This document shows positions 1 through 6,320 of a stretch of 8,247 nt of DNA, in pieces. The notes beneath the pieces are model-generated. The model saw only the letters and a list, made by a program, of their open reading frames with translations, made no database searches and was not told where the DNA came from. Position 1 is the first letter of the stretch. Every line of letters begins with the position of its first letter. The translations under genes were made by a program, and so were the position numbers. The stretch covers positions 1-8,247 of the forward strand of contig PBTJ01000128.1 of assembly GCA_002726925.1 (NCBI GenBank), in the 5' to 3' direction. This DNA comes from Gammaproteobacteria bacterium (GTDB taxonomy: Bacteria > Pseudomonadota > Gammaproteobacteria > Pseudomonadales > Azotimanducaceae).

Positions 1-1
1 C

Positions 2-199
2 AGTAAGCAAGATAAATGCGAAGTCAAAACTTCATTCTTGGACCCCGATAGAGGGTTAGTAGGGCAAAAATATGATGGCGAAGCTAGACAGGTTTTTGTT
101 GAGTTCGGAGACAACGCCCAATGTGTCTGCAGACCTAGCAGCTTTTCTCCGCCACACGCCGTAGAATTTTTACGGTGGAACGACTCAGTTCGCCCTTAG
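2..199 (+). CDS. C-terminal part of an unidentified protein, cut by the left edge
   Basis: The frame starting at base 2 stays open for 65 codons and ends at TAG (197-199). Its start lies left of the window. The translation looks like real protein, with mixed charged and hydrophobic residues, segments such as GQKYDGEARQVFVEFGDN, a Cys-x-Cys pair (CVC) about 25 residues from the end, and the tail FLRWNDSVRP. I do not recognise the family and assign no function. The other two plus frames hit stops within the first 60 bases. The gene would converge on the ceramidase gene, with 104 bases between the two stop codons. An open frame of this length can occur by chance, so this rests mainly on composition and on its position next to a compact gene end. 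Confidence 0.4.
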   Translation, partial: SKQDKCEVKTSFLDPDRGLVGQKYDGEARQVFVEFGDNAQCVCRPSSFSPPHAVEFLRWNDSVRP

Positions 200-303
200 C
201 TCTTGCAAAGGGAGAGGTTGCCCGGTGCGTCGCCGCCGACGTCATCCAGCTGACAGCGGAGAGGACCTCTTTAACTATTGTGATTGCGGAACCCATCACT
301 CGT

Positions 304-2349
304 TTACCTAATTTGGATGCTTCGTGAGTATCCGCTGAACCGGTTACCTCGGGGTCCGAATCCAAAGTGCATCAATCGATATTCGCCGTCCTCAGCATCC
401 GCATCGACATGCCAAGTCAGCCTCGCCATCATTTTTCGATTTCTTGTCTGCCAGCGAATAGTGGTGCTCCAATCGCTGTCGGTTGCGATGGTTTTCCAAC
501 CCTCTGGCTGTTTTTGCTGGACCCGCAAAAAATTGTTGCCTGTTCTAAAGTTTGCCGTAGGGTCGTGCGACCAAAATCGGGCCTCTACTGTCTCGCCCCG
601 ACGGTATTCGACCTTGTGGGCTTCTCCTTCGGAGATGCTCTGGCCCAGCTTATCTTCCTCTGTCAGTAGCTGCCCCAGCCCCGCATTTAGCTGGGTTTCT
701 ACAGACTTGCCGCGCCAATCATCATAAGAAACTTTCGATTTGCGGGCTTCGCCGGACAACAAACTTTTTGCGAGGTCGCTTGCGATTTGCTGGTAGGCAG
801 GAAGGGTCCATTGCCCATGCAAGGTATGTCCGCCCTCGTATTGTTGAACCATATATTCCTCGGGAGTCGTAACATAGCCGGCGTAACCGTTGGAATAGCC
901 CGCTAGCACGACATGGGTAGCTCTGCCCGCCAGTGCATCCATCAATGTCGCTCGCAGGCGGCGACCAGCCATTGTCGTTACCTCAGCGGGCAGTGCCAAG
1001 ATCGCGAACTGACCGATCAGCGCCAATGTTACGGAACGAATTTGCGATTGTAGTGGTGGCTCGCCGCTTCCCGTTTCCAATAAAATTGGCTTAGGCTTTT
1101 GGCAATCTTTGACGCTCTTGGTCCATTTCGGCGTGGCAGTAAGCCAACGAACCAACGCGTCCAACAAAAAATTTTGATTGGTCATGCCCTCTCTGAAAAG
1201 AAAATGTCCGCCCCCATCTTCAGTGGAACCGCCTGCAAAAGAGTAGCCATAGGCCGACGGGCAGGTTGTTTGATCGCCCGCATGGGTGAATTTTGCGCTA
1301 ACCGCGTAGTTTCTTAGGTCGACATAGATCTGACGCGCTTCAATAGTGCCCGATAGCGATTCGCGTGCGCTTTTGTAAAGCTTCGTCGCCATCTCGATCT
1401 GTCGTTCGCCCATAATTTTAGTCGTTTCTACATCGGTCTCACCGGGCCCGGTGTTATTGAGATTTGTGTTCGGCGTAACGTCTCCAGCGTCAGCCTGAGC
1501 AAAAGCTGCGACAAAACCTTTTTCGCCGTTGTAGCGATTTCCCCACTTTTGCTCCACTTGCAAAGAGGCATAACCTTTATGGTCGCCGGAAATAAGAGGA
1601 TTATAAAAATTCATCGCTGTGGGATGCAGCGCAAACCAATTAAGCATCCCGAGGTCACCCTTTTTTGCTACGAATTTTAACAAGGTCATGTCGTTCGGCG
1701 TATTTCTTGCGTATTGATCTCGCTCACTTTGGGGGTTCTCCACGTAAGCGGCCATAGAACGATTAGCACCTACATTGGCCAATTCGCCTTTACCGATGAT
1801 GAGTTCCCCGCTCTGAAGATCTTCATGCGCTTGAACAATAGAATCGGTAATGCCGCTAACGATGGCGTTAAAGTGCTGAGGGTAGAACCCCCCATCAAAA
1901 CCGTTATCCTGGCGTGAATGCCAATATCCGCTAGGGCCCGCATGAGTATGCGTCGCGCTGATAATGACGTTGCTTAGGTTGTATGTCGTGTCATAACGAC
2001 TTTGCAGCTGATCGATCACTGCTAGCGTAATGTGGTGTTCTATGCTGCCCAGATCGACGCTCACAAAAACAAGGCGCTTGGCAGGGTCATTGGCCTGAGC
2101 CATAACAAATGCTCTGGAGCGTTGACGAATATGGATGCCTTGCGTCAATTGATCTGGGCGACCAAAGCCCCACATTTGAACGCCATAACTCGGCCCCGTT
2201 ACATCTGATATGCCACGACCGATAAGGTAGGGCAGGGATGTGTCGGCGCCAAAGGCAGGGGGGGAGAACGTGCTTAATGGTAGGCACAATGCTGCGACAA
2301 ATAGGCATTCTGCCAACCTCAAAAAGTTTTTAATCCGCGCGTAAATCAT
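304..2349 (-). CDS. Neutral ceramidase (neutral/alkaline non-lysosomal ceramidase), exported
   Basis: This 681-residue protein should hydrolyse the amide bond of ceramide to give a sphingoid base and a fatty acid, outside the cytoplasm. An N-terminal signal peptide (hydrophobic about residues 14-34, likely cut after AFG) precedes GRGISDVTGP, typical of the family's mature start. Zinc and catalytic positions are visible by comparison with Pseudomonas and human enzymes: His134 and His136 in ATHTHAGPSGYW, Arg197 in GANRS, His242 in FALHPTAMN, Glu456 in LPAEVTTMAGRRLR, and a Tyr at 489 or 492 in YSNGYAGYVTTPEEY, followed by QQYEGGHTLHG. Residues from about 540 form the C-terminal beta domain. Length matches bacterial homologues. 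The oddity is AGDVTPN at 288-294: the family nucleophile is Ser in GDVSPN, but here it is Thr292. The ATG at 2347-2349 is the only Met before the signal peptide; its ribosome site is weak (GGA). The gene follows a sphingomyelinase-like gene on the same strand. Family assignment is firm; the exact substrate is inferred. Confidence 0.93.
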   Translation of the reverse strand: MIYARIKNFLRLAECLFVAALCLPLSTFSPPAFGADTSLPYLIGRGISDVTGPSYGVQMWGFGRPDQLTQGIHIRQRSRAFVMAQANDPAKRLVFVSVDLGSIEHHITLAVIDQLQSRYDTTYNLSNVIISATHTHAGPSGYWHSRQDNGFDGGFYPQHFNAIVSGITDSIVQAHEDLQSGELIIGKGELANVGANRSMAAYVENPQSERDQYARNTPNDMTLLKFVAKKGDLGMLNWFALHPTAMNFYNPLISGDHKGYASLQVEQKWGNRYNGEKGFVAAFAQADAGDVTPNTNLNNTGPGETDVETTKIMGERQIEMATKLYKSARESLSGTIEARQIYVDLRNYAVSAKFTHAGDQTTCPSAYGYSFAGGSTEDGGGHFLFREGMTNQNFLLDALVRWLTATPKWTKSVKDCQKPKPILLETGSGEPPLQSQIRSVTLALIGQFAILALPAEVTTMAGRRLRATLMDALAGRATHVVLAGYSNGYAGYVTTPEEYMVQQYEGGHTLHGQWTLPAYQQIASDLAKSLLSGEARKSKVSYDDWRGKSVETQLNAGLGQLLTEEDKLGQSISEGEAHKVEYRRGETVEARFWSHDPTANFRTGNNFLRVQQKQPEGWKTIATDSDWSTTIRWQTRNRKMMARLTWHVDADAEDGEYRLMHFGFGPRGNRFSGYSRSIQIR

Positions 2350-2548
2350 TCAAAAATCCAAAACACCAACTGATCTCGTTTCTACGCTGTCAAATCACCA
2401 TTAACTGACGCTGCGTTAAAGTCCAATCAACCACCTCAGCTGGCGCGAGCATCGTTATGAACTGGGAAGAAGGTCAATGGTGGCGCTCGCTTTTAAACCG
2501 GCCTCTAACATCTTCCAGAAAAGTCCTTCTATATTTGAGTTGATGCGG
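2350..2548 (-). other. 199-base spacer between phosphodiesterase and ceramidase genes
   Basis: No gene is visible here. The two same-strand genes could still share a transcript, but the spacer is long enough for a separate ceramidase promoter. On the minus strand a perfect TTGACA lies at 2388-2393, about 40 bases before the ceramidase start, but I see no good -10 box 16-18 bases after it. No hairpin with a T-run is seen after the upstream gene's stop codon. A 27-codon plus-strand frame at 2457-2543 has no supporting signal. Confidence 0.3.
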
Positions 2549-3460
2549 TTATTCGACAAAAATCCTCGCATATAGCGCGGGGTGATCACTGAGCGGTTTT
2601 AGGTCCACCGTCAGGGCATCAACCTCTCCAGAGTCAGCTTTTAAAAGCATAGCGTCATCGCCGCTCCGATAATAAATATAATCTAGCGTCTGCCAATCGT
2701 TGCCTGCATCGCCACCTTTTTGCGCCAAAGTAAGATTCAAGCGACTTGCGAATTTTTGCAGCAGGCTGCGGTCTGCGCGATTTTCCCATGCAAGGTTTAA
2801 GTCGCCTGCGAGGATTACCGCTGCACCTTCCGCATAGGTTTCTAAGGCGTTCGCAATTTGTTCGAGCTGAGCAGCTCTGACGTCCCGATCTCGCTGATCT
2901 CCTCCCGCATCAAGGTGCGTATTAACGAGATAAATTCGATGGCCAGATTTACTACTCAACTCGATCAATTGAAACCCTTTTTGAGCAAAGCAATCATTGG
3001 CTCTGCTCAACCAGCCTGAGCATTTTTCAAAGGGTTCAAAAGTCATGCGCGTGAGCCAGCGCTCAGGCGAAAGATTCGAAACAACGGTCAGTCCAGAACC
3101 TGAACAAACAAAGCATTTGGGGGTCGCCTGAGTTTCTCCTCGTTGTACCTGCGCTGATCGGTCGACATACCGGTTAAGCAATTCGTGATGCGCGAAATCC
3201 TCTTGCAACATCGACAGATCAAATGTTGTGGTTAAATCTCCGATCTTTGGAAACCTTTCGTGTGGTTTATCGCGCGCGAAAATGGCGGGCAGGCCATGGG
3301 TGTTGTAGACAAGTAGATTGAGCTCAATTGCATTTGGAGTCGTCTTCGGCGGTGAAGGGTCCGCTAACGCGACGCTGCTGGCCATCGACAAGATCAGAGC
3401 GCAGGTCCTTGCGACCGTTGAAACCACCTTTCGCCCACATTTGATCTGTGTTTGGAGCAT
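2549..3460 (-). CDS. Exported endonuclease/exonuclease/phosphatase-family phosphodiesterase, sphingomyelinase-like
   Basis: This 303-residue protein has the DNase I-like (EEP) fold shared by bacterial neutral sphingomyelinases, which release phosphocholine from sphingomyelin. A signal peptide spans residues 1-33 (cleavage likely ALA/DP). Metal and catalytic motifs appear in the expected order: Asn53 in VYNTHGLP, Glu87 in LQED, SGLTVVSN at 122-129 (like the SGLAIFS segment of sphingomyelinases), Asn180 and His182 in VNTHLDAGG, Asp220 and Asn222 in AGDLN, Asp260 in LDYIYY, and Asp292-His293 in LSDHPALYA. Two Cys pairs (116/119 and 147/157) could form disulfides in the periplasm. The start ATG at 3458-3460 has GAGG eight bases upstream. 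The adjacent ceramidase gene downstream supports a sphingolipid substrate, since the product of one would feed the other. The fold is clear, but other EEP substrates (phosphoinositides, nucleic acid) cannot be excluded from sequence alone. Confidence 0.8.
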   Translation of the reverse strand: MLQTQIKCGRKVVSTVARTCALILSMASSVALADPSPPKTTPNAIELNLLVYNTHGLPAIFARDKPHERFPKIGDLTTTFDLSMLQEDFAHHELLNRYVDRSAQVQRGETQATPKCFVCSGSGLTVVSNLSPERWLTRMTFEPFEKCSGWLSRANDCFAQKGFQLIELSSKSGHRIYLVNTHLDAGGDQRDRDVRAAQLEQIANALETYAEGAAVILAGDLNLAWENRADRSLLQKFASRLNLTLAQKGGDAGNDWQTLDYIYYRSGDDAMLLKADSGEVDALTVDLKPLSDHPALYARIFVE

Positions 3461-3796
3461 CGGCTCAACCTCGAATAATGACGCGTCAGCGTATCATTGC
3501 GGTTACCCGCCACCTAACGGCGCCTGTGCGGCGCGAGCGCTCCACGCCCGAGCTGAGAATATAGTGACGGCCAAAACCTGCTTTTTCATCGCAAGCTGAG
3601 CCCACACAGATGCCGAAAAACTGCACCCTGTGACATGAATTGGAGGTCTCGATAAGACGCCTCGAGGGTGAGGGAGAGCCCACGACCCATGTAACAAACG
3701 GGTATTACGTTATTACTTAAAAGCGCAAACATTTTTTTGACGCCGGCTAAGCTATATCAAACCAAATTACGCACTCAAACGAACTAGGTTGATTTC
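3461..3796. promoter_or_regulatory. Divergent intergenic region between the sphingolipid genes and mtoX
   Basis: These 336 bases separate the minus-strand phosphodiesterase gene from the plus-strand mtoX gene and must hold promoters for both. The half near mtoX (about 3691-3780) is AT-rich. It carries a direct repeat TATTAC-GT-TATTAC at 3703-3716 and a TTGACG at 3737-3742, but no well-spaced -10 box for the plus strand. On the minus strand TTGAGT (3773-3778) and TATAGC (3751-3756) are 16 bases apart, a weak possible sigma-70 promoter. TAGG at 3785-3788, eight bases before the mtoX ATG, is the likely mtoX ribosome site. The half near the phosphodiesterase gene is GC-richer. It contains a 28-codon minus-strand frame (3503-3589) starting MKKQVLAVTIF and ending in AAQA-like residues, which resembles a signal peptide without a mature protein. 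I see no convincing operator. Confidence 0.4.
3469..3472 (-). promoter_or_regulatory. Ribosome binding site of the phosphodiesterase gene
   Basis: On the minus strand GAGG sits eight bases before the ATG at 3458-3460. It is among the better Shine-Dalgarno matches in the window and supports that start. Confidence 0.55.
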
Positions 3797-5131
3797 ATGA
3801 AACGCTTCATCTTTATAATTATTGCGATGTTCGGCTGCCAACAGGTTATTGCCGACGAAACCTGCATGTCGCCCTACATTCAGAAAATTGTTGGCCAAGA
3901 GGATTTTGTTTACGTCTGGACCCTAGGCATCGAGGGCATAGGCGATGAGCAGGATAAGCTTGTGACAATTTCGGTAAATCCGGCGTCTCAGACATACGGG
4001 CAAGTCGTGAGTTCGCTTTCTGTTGGCGGCAGAAACGAGGCGCATCACTCGGGGTTGACCGATGACCGACGCTTTTTGTGGGCCAGTGGCCTCGAATCTA
4101 GCAAGATTTTTATTTTTGACGTGCACACGGATCCTGCGCGTCCGACGTTGCATAAGACCATCGACAACTTTGTGGCGCAATCCGGCGGTGTAGTTGGCCC
4201 TCATACCTCATACGCGCTACCGGGTCGTATTCTCATTACAGGGTTATCGAATAATCGGGATTCCGGTGGGGAGACCGGTTTGGTCGAGTATACAAACGCC
4301 GGCGAATACATCGCCACACATTGGATGCCAAAGGACGGAGCGTTACGCGGTGCCGTGAAATCTGGACAGTTCGCTGATGGGTACGGATACGATGTACGTG
4401 CTCTGCCACGACGAAACATTCTTATGACCTCTTCGTTTACCGGTTTGAAGAACTATATGACCGATCTTGGCGAACTCCTTGCTGATGCCCAAGCAATGGG
4501 TAACTTCGGTAATACGGTTGCAGTTTGGGACTTACATAGCCGTAAGCCGAAGAAAATACTAGACGTGCCGGGTGCGCCTTTAGAAATTCGCTGCGCCTGG
4601 GGCACTCAGAACAACTATTGTTTCACCACCACGGCGCTGACGTCTGAGATTTGGCTGATTTACGAAAAAGATAATGACTGGTTCTCGAAGAAAGTGGCGG
4701 ATATCTCAGACGCGTCGAAGATGCCTCTGCCCGTAGATATCTCTATTTCGGCAGACGACCAATCGCTCTGGGTCAACACATGGAATGACGGCACCACAAG
4801 ATTATTCGATATCTCGGATCCGTTTGAGCCAAAACTTAAAAGTGAGACGCGAATTGGCGAGCAGGTCAACATGGTCTCCCAAAGCTGGGACGGCAAGCGC
4901 CTCTATTACACATCGTCGCTGTTAGAAATGTGGGACAAAAAGGCGCCTGCAGGCGAGGACCTGCAATACTTCAAAATCTACAATTTTGAGGATGGAAAGC
5001 TCAACCACAAAGGCACAATAGACTTCATTGCCGAAGGACTGGGCTATCCTCACCAAATGCGTTTTGGCGCTTATGCACTTTATGGTATGCAAACGCCCGA
5101 GCCGAAAAATATGTTCGCCCAGGCGCAGTGA
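3797..5131 (+). CDS. mtoX: Methanethiol oxidase, SBP56 / selenium-binding protein family, periplasmic
   Basis: The 444-residue product belongs to the SBP56 family, whose bacterial members include the copper-dependent methanethiol oxidase that converts methanethiol and O2 to formaldehyde, H2S and H2O2. A signal peptide (residues 1-19, cleavage VIA/DE) places it in the periplasm, as for the Hyphomicrobium enzyme. Family landmarks in order: EAHHSG (His83, His84), GPHTSYALPGR (His136), YGYDVRALPRRNILMTSSF at 196-214, APLEIRCAW, VDISISADDQSLWVNTW, DISDPFEPKL, MVSQSWDGKRLYYTSSL, and GYPHQMRFG (His419). The conserved histidines are the likely copper ligands. Where human SELENBP1 has its selenium-binding Cys57 (YLPC), this protein reads YVWT. 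The ATG at 3797 has TAGG eight bases upstream. The stop codon overlaps the SCO start, so the two are probably translated as a unit. Family is certain. Methanethiol as substrate is well supported by the signal peptide and SCO partner but not proved. Confidence 0.88.
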   Translation: MKRFIFIIIAMFGCQQVIADETCMSPYIQKIVGQEDFVYVWTLGIEGIGDEQDKLVTISVNPASQTYGQVVSSLSVGGRNEAHHSGLTDDRRFLWASGLESSKIFIFDVHTDPARPTLHKTIDNFVAQSGGVVGPHTSYALPGRILITGLSNNRDSGGETGLVEYTNAGEYIATHWMPKDGALRGAVKSGQFADGYGYDVRALPRRNILMTSSFTGLKNYMTDLGELLADAQAMGNFGNTVAVWDLHSRKPKKILDVPGAPLEIRCAWGTQNNYCFTTTALTSEIWLIYEKDNDWFSKKVADISDASKMPLPVDISISADDQSLWVNTWNDGTTRLFDISDPFEPKLKSETRIGEQVNMVSQSWDGKRLYYTSSLLEMWDKKAPAGEDLQYFKIYNFEDGKLNHKGTIDFIAEGLGYPHQMRFGAYALYGMQTPEPKNMFAQAQ

Positions 5132-5838
5132 TTTTTAGTTTGAAAAAAGCCGGCGCAGCGGCCCTAGCTGTGCTGGCGCTGAGCGGCCCAGTGGCGGTGA
5201 GCGAGGCATCAAGCATGAGTCGTCATCACCAAGCGGCGCCGGTGGCGGCGCCGGGTTATGGCGAACTGGGGTTTGCCCTGCCCACCGTGGGCAGTTACGA
5301 GCGGCCAAGAATAAGCTTCGCCGAAAACGGCAAGGTGGTGCAAAGTGACGGCCGCCAAACGACTCTGCATGCGCTGATGAGCGGCAAAGTAACGGTCTTG
5401 AGCTTTATATTTACGTCCTGTGGAGACTTGAATGGTTGTCCTTTGGCGAGCTACGTGCTCAATCGAGTGATGCAGCGAGTCAGCAAAGACGAACGTTTTG
5501 CCGATAAGATTCAGTTATTGTCCCTGAGCTTTGATCGAGCGAATGACACTCCTGCTTTGCTTCGAAAATACGCAGCGCAATTTGCTGCGAAGAACAATCC
5601 ACACTGGAAATTCCTGACGACCGCCAGTGACGAAGATCTAGCGGGCATCTTGGAGAACTATAATCAGTTCGTTATTCAGGATGTCAACGCACAAGGAGAG
5701 CCGATCGGGAGTTTTTCACATCTGCTGCGGGTTTACCTAATTGATGAAGAGCAATTCATCCGCGAGGTTTATTCGGTATCGTTCTTGCACCCCGATATCA
5801 TTCTCGCAGACGTGCAGACGATACTGCTCGATCAATAA
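5128..5838 (+). CDS. SCO/SenC-family copper or thiol-disulfide protein coupled to mtoX
   Basis: This 236-residue thioredoxin-fold protein of the SCO1/SenC family probably delivers copper to, or keeps thiols reduced for, the preceding methanethiol oxidase. Start is GTG at 5128 in a GTGA overlap with the mtoX stop, with AGG at 5121-5123. A TTG at 5140 is an alternative, and either gives an export signal (KKAGAAALAVLALSG, cleavage near residues 26-28). The fold begins near residue 65. The metal-binding segment is FTSCGDLNGCPLASY with Cys98 and Cys104, a CX5CP spacing instead of the usual CX3CP. The third copper ligand is present as His198 in SFSHLLRVYLID. A SCO/SenC gene next to mtoX is the known arrangement in methanethiol oxidisers, where a mauG gene usually follows; here none does. 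Family is clear, and the copper-donor role is inferred from context. Confidence 0.87.
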   Translation: MIFSLKKAGAAALAVLALSGPVAVSEASSMSRHHQAAPVAAPGYGELGFALPTVGSYERPRISFAENGKVVQSDGRQTTLHALMSGKVTVLSFIFTSCGDLNGCPLASYVLNRVMQRVSKDERFADKIQLLSLSFDRANDTPALLRKYAAQFAAKNNPHWKFLTTASDEDLAGILENYNQFVIQDVNAQGEPIGSFSHLLRVYLIDEEQFIREVYSVSFLHPDIILADVQTILLDQ

Positions 5839-5849
5839 TGCGCGAGCCG

Positions 5850-6005
5850 GACTCCGGCCGCGACCTGCAACTCCATCAAGCAGTGATAACTCGGGTGATA
5901 TCGAATTTCGTCGAAGCGCTCACCGAATTGGTCCTGGCCCAGCAACTCAGGCGAGTAACGATTGGCGTCGAACGGCGTTTTGGTGAACGCTTTGCAAGTG
6001 TCGCC
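5850..6005 (-). pseudogene. Fragment of an AidB-type acyl-CoA dehydrogenase (N-terminal region)
   Basis: The minus frame that ends at 5832 encodes, in its last 50 or so residues, DANRYSPELLGQDQFGERF followed by DEIRYHPSYHCLM. Compared from memory with E. coli AidB near residues 60-100 (ANVNPPELLRYDAQGRRLDD, then VRFHPAWHLLM), the pattern AN..PELL..D..G.R.D..R.HP..H.LM matches throughout. In AidB proteins this segment is followed by more than 400 residues of dehydrogenase domain. Here the frame stops five residues after the matching stretch, next to the SCO stop codon, so nearly the whole enzyme is absent. The residues before the match do not look like the AidB N terminus, so the 5' side is also broken or shifted. 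This is a remnant, not a functional gene. The match covers only about 40 residues without a database search. Confidence 0.55.
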
Positions 6006-6103
6006 ATGGAAGAACCATCCAAAGAGACGTCGCGAGCTCCGGCGTTTTAAAGCAAGATTTAGCGCTAACAAAAAATTAGGTTGGAGCGACTTTGAGTACT
6101 TAG

Positions 6104-6293
6104 GACGCAGTCTTTGGTGCCGTGAATGGCGAATCAGAGTTCGTTGTACGTGAAATCGTAAATTATCTTTCCCTGGTGTGCGAGACTTGAACAAGTCCCC
6201 AACGCCTTGTTTGAACTGGAATATGGGTTAATCGGCCCAGGCGATTCGAGCCATGAAGTTTCTAACGGCGGCATAGAGCACTTTGATCAATAA
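6104..6293 (+). pseudogene. Possible frameshifted coding remnant of unknown family
   Basis: One plus frame from 6104 reads DAVFGAVNGESEFVVREI and continues through VNYLSLVCE, then stops at 6185. A second plus frame picks up near 6180 with RLEQVPNALFELEYGLIGPG and ends in GGIEHFDQ at a TAA (6291-6293). Joined by a single-base shift at about 6180-6186 they give about 62 protein-like residues that end 27 bases before the DUF3604 start. Upstream, the first frame has TAG at 6101 and another stop at 6077, as expected for decay. I recognise no family. Short open stretches can look like protein by chance, and the opposite strand here also has a hydrophobic open frame, so confidence is low. Confidence 0.22.
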
Positions 6294-6320
6294 AAACCAG
6301 TACGCAAGAGTGAAGTTACG

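Larger units (their letters stand above)
5839..6320. other. 482-base region without an intact gene, containing gene debris
   Basis: No complete gene, RNA or clear terminator is visible between the SCO stop codon and the DUF3604 start. The left part holds a minus-strand fragment like the N-terminal section of an AidB-type acyl-CoA dehydrogenase (5850-6005). The right part has a possible frameshifted coding remnant on the plus strand (6104-6293). A 70-codon plus-strand frame starts at 5838, overlapping the SCO stop as TAATG. It lies mostly opposite the dehydrogenase fragment and is best treated as its shadow. The DUF3604 promoter should lie toward the right end, but I see no strong sigma-70 match. 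Confidence 0.5.

Noticed and set aside
228..241. Perfect hairpin CGTCG-CCGC-CGACG between convergent gene ends
   Set aside because: Only a five-base stem with no following T-run on either strand, so not supportable as a terminator.
260..270. Palindrome AGAGGACCTCT in the convergent gap
   Set aside because: Arms leave no real loop and no T-tract follows beyond three bases; short enough to be chance.
135..365. 76-codon minus-strand open frame at the ceramidase 3' end
   Set aside because: Overlaps the ceramidase C-terminus in another frame and opposes the plausible partial gene at 2-199; no recognisable features.
284..727. 147-codon plus-strand open frame opposite the end of the ceramidase gene
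   Set aside because: Lies antisense to strongly conserved ceramidase coding sequence, with no family resemblance; a shadow frame.
3737..3758. TTGACG plus TATATC as the mtoX promoter
   Set aside because: The boxes are only 10 bases apart, far from the 16-18 needed.
5838..6050. 70-codon plus-strand frame overlapping the SCO stop (TAATG), considered as a third operon gene
   Set aside because: The overlap looks like translational coupling, but the product has no family resemblance and lies opposite the AidB-like fragment, which explains its open frame better.
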